Of a stretch of DNA of 64,000 bases, positions 62,596 through 64,000 are shown piece after piece; position 1 is the stretch's first letter, and every line of letters begins with the position of its first letter. The stretch spans positions 62,001 to 126,000 of the forward strand of contig JAUICZ010000003.1 in the NCBI GenBank assembly GCA_030429205.1, in the 5' to 3' direction. Position numbers and translations under genes: made by a program. This DNA comes from Bacteroidia bacterium (lineage in GTDB: Bacteria; Bacteroidota; Bacteroidia; Chitinophagales; Chitinophagaceae). A model generated the notes under the pieces. It was not told the origin of the DNA. It ran no database searches and saw only the letters and a list, made by a program, of their open reading frames with translations.

Positions 62596-62781
62596 TTACA
62601 GAGAGTTTAACCAATCAATGATCTCTTGTCTTGATTTACCAAGTTTGTTTTGCAACTTACCCAGTAACTCATCTTCCTGCCCTTCGGCATAAGCAAGATC
62701 GTCATCAGTCAGCTGACCATACTCCTGTTTTGCTTTACCTTTCAATTCATTCCAATTTCCTTTCAATTGTAACTTATCCAT
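62596..62781 (-). CDS. CsbD family stress protein
   Basis: 61 residues with the CsbD signature: LKGNWNELKGKAKQEYGQLT, DDDLAYAEGQEDELLGKLQ and KLGKSRQEIIDWLNSL. Family members (CsbD, YjbJ) are small, abundant general-stress proteins. It is followed by a terminator (62562-62587) and a diverged paralogue at 62351. Confidence 0.9.
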   Translation of the reverse strand: MDKLQLKGNWNELKGKAKQEYGQLTDDDLAYAEGQEDELLGKLQNKLGKSRQEIIDWLNSL

Positions 62782-62830
62782 GTCTGTTGTTTTTGGTTCT
62801 GTATATATAACAAGCTACAAGGGAAATTGT

Positions 62831-63343
62831 TTAAGGGTGGGTCATATTTTTTATTAAATCTTTATACAAAGGGTATTTTTCTGCTAACTCCTCTGCTTTT
62901 GCCAGTTCAAAATCAGCAAAATCAAAACCCGGCGATACAGTACAGCCACATAATGTATACCCTCCTTCTACTTCAACTCTAGAGCCAAACCAGCTACCTG
63001 CTTCAATAACGATCTGAGGACGTTCACCTGCATCAATATTTTTACCCAACAAATGTTTTATCAATTCTCCCGATTCTTTTATCTCATACACAGTTAGCGC
63101 TTGCCCATCATAAAAATGCCATAGTTCGTCAGAAGCAATTCTATGAAAAGCAGAAAACTCTCCATACTCTAATAAAAAATAGATACCGGTAGATGCATTT
63201 CTGTCTCCTTTATGCTCATCTGTTAGTATGTTTTGAGGCAACATCAAAGCAGACCGATATACCTCTTTAAAAGCGCCACCTTCTACATGAGAAGTTAACT
63301 CCAGCTTTTCTTTCCAATATTTAGCATTGTATTGTGTATTCAT
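62831..63343 (-). CDS. DUF985 cupin-family protein
   Basis: 170 residues of a single-domain cupin. The family features are YWKEKLELTSHVEGGAFKEVY at the start, STGIYFLLEYGEFSAFHRIASDELWHFYDG, then WFGSRVEVEGGYTLCGCTVSPGFDFADFELA, all typical of DUF985. Members bind a metal or small molecule through the His/Glu of the two cupin motifs; the reaction is unknown. It is divergent from the lipoprotein gene at 63447 and lies 49 bases upstream of csbD on the same strand. Confidence 0.9.
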   Translation of the reverse strand: MNTQYNAKYWKEKLELTSHVEGGAFKEVYRSALMLPQNILTDEHKGDRNASTGIYFLLEYGEFSAFHRIASDELWHFYDGQALTVYEIKESGELIKHLLGKNIDAGERPQIVIEAGSWFGSRVEVEGGYTLCGCTVSPGFDFADFELAKAEELAEKYPLYKDLIKNMTHP

Positions 63344-63446
63344 GCCTGTAAAGCTAAAGGTTTTGTTAATTGAACAAAATACCTATTGCCTGCATGAGCA
63401 ATGGCATATTTGTTGTTTTACATTTAACGAACCAAAACCAACTGTT

Positions 63447-64000
63447 ATGGCACGTTTACTCAGCATACTATTTTTAGGATTAACATTATTCACAACATCT
63501 TGTGTAAAGAACGAATATTATACCGTAGAACCAGATGAGCAGCAACCGGTACAATACAACTATATATTTGATGACAACTTCGATAATAATGTCAACAACT
63601 GGGCATTTAGCGACCCAAGTAATGCAGCATTTGTAACTATATCAAACGGTAGTTTAAAATACACATATTTACCTCCGAACGAAGGAACAAATACTGTAGC
63701 CATAGGTACCGGGGCTCAACTTCACAGAAACTTTTTGATACAAACTCGCATTCGTTCAGACTATGCAATGGGGTTAGTGTTTGGTGTCTCTGATAAAGAT
63801 TATGGGTACTCTTTCTTTATAGATAATGAAGGATACTTTGCACTATACAAAGAAGGTAATGCCAATACTGATGTAACTACCATTATCAACTGGCAAGAAA
63901 GCGATGCTATTTATCGCAACGCGTGGAATGATGTAGAGTTTGAGCAAGTGGGTAATTTTTGGTTAGGTTTTATCAATGGACAAAAGGTATTTGAAGTTCC
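63447..64000 (+). CDS. Lipoprotein with beta-sandwich domain, 3' end outside window
   Basis: At least 184 residues, cut by the right edge. The lipoprotein signal MARLLSILFLGLTLFTTSC places the lipidated Cys at residue 19. From about 40 (YIFDDNFDNNVNNWAFSDPS) the sequence has the LamG/concanavalin-like or DUF1080-type pattern: FLIQTRIRSDYAMGLVFGVSD, YGYSFFIDNEGYFALYKEG and WNDVEFEQVGNFWLGFINGQ. It is a probable surface carbohydrate- or protein-binding lipoprotein. The start ATG is clear; the C-terminal domains are not visible. Confidence 0.75.
   Translation, partial: MARLLSILFLGLTLFTTSCVKNEYYTVEPDEQQPVQYNYIFDDNFDNNVNNWAFSDPSNAAFVTISNGSLKYTYLPPNEGTNTVAIGTGAQLHRNFLIQTRIRSDYAMGLVFGVSDKDYGYSFFIDNEGYFALYKEGNANTDVTTIINWQESDAIYRNAWNDVEFEQVGNFWLGFINGQKVFEV

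Noticed and set aside
1-64000. tRNA or rRNA genes, CRISPR arrays, insertion sequences, integrases, prophage
   Set aside because: No T-arm-like GTTCRA pattern in a cloverleaf context, no regular short repeats, and no transposase or integrase motif seen on either strand by reading.

Overview
The window is a gene-dense, AT-rich chromosomal segment of a Bacteroidota bacterium, most likely from the Chitinophagaceae/Sphingobacteriia side of the phylum (an inference from gene content). The signs are: several proteins with type IX secretion (T9SS) C-terminal sorting domains; a PorD/DUF4835 homologue beside coaBC; an S46 dipeptidyl-peptidase; a long SecA with an insertion and a SEC-C tail; an archaeal-type prolyl-tRNA synthetase; and repeated promoters of the phylum-specific form TTTG-N20-TAnnTTTG. 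I found no tRNA or rRNA gene, CRISPR array, integrase, transposase or prophage. No stretch longer than 300 bases lacks a gene.

Layout. 1-7.5 kb: the N-terminal part of a type II NADH dehydrogenase, RNase Y, an NlpC/P60 hydrolase, a repeat protein, a candidate small RNA, infC and thrS. 7.6-13.4 kb: an ABC exporter/LolA-like/lipoprotein operon, a divergent orphan histidine kinase, and an AhpC/AhpD peroxide pair. 13.6-24.7 kb: T9SS cargo, a DPP11-type peptidase, recN, an RlmI-type rRNA methyltransferase and a YRWYNP-repeat protein. 25-34.4 kb: secA, a small membrane protein and two more large T9SS Asp-box (BNR) propeller proteins. With the one at 18.6 kb these make three paralogues. 34.5-42 kb: a 2TM protein, a TPR hybrid kinase with its own HPt domain, a membrane-tethered receiver, an aspartate-type aminotransferase and a coaBC-porD-DUF4296 operon. 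42-46 kb: an ECF sigma factor/mini anti-sigma pair with a ZU5-like/cytochrome c lipoprotein, a T9SS DNRLRE protein and a frameshifted gene remnant. 46-57 kb: GNAT, acyl-CoA dehydrogenase, SDR, an ArnT-like glycosyltransferase, proS, a low-complexity SR-repeat protein, a FadL-like porin and parE. 57-64 kb: accessory genes, including a B1-type metallo-beta-lactamase downstream of parE, a membrane protein plus SH3/Cys-His hydrolase pair, CsbD-like proteins, a DUF985 cupin and the start of a lipoprotein.

How the genes work together. Much of the window serves the envelope and secretion: SecA exports, PorD supports T9SS, and at least five encoded proteins carry T9SS sorting domains. Signalling is represented by two histidine kinases, a tethered receiver and an ECF sigma/anti-sigma switch. 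Most transcription units end in clear hairpin terminators, and one of these (for proS) lies inside the 3' end of the opposite gene. The least explained items are the candidate small RNA at 4.74-4.84 kb, the sigma/anti-sigma/cytochrome unit at 43-45.6 kb, the metallo-beta-lactamase in the parE operon and the holin/endolysin-like pair at 59.9-61.8 kb.
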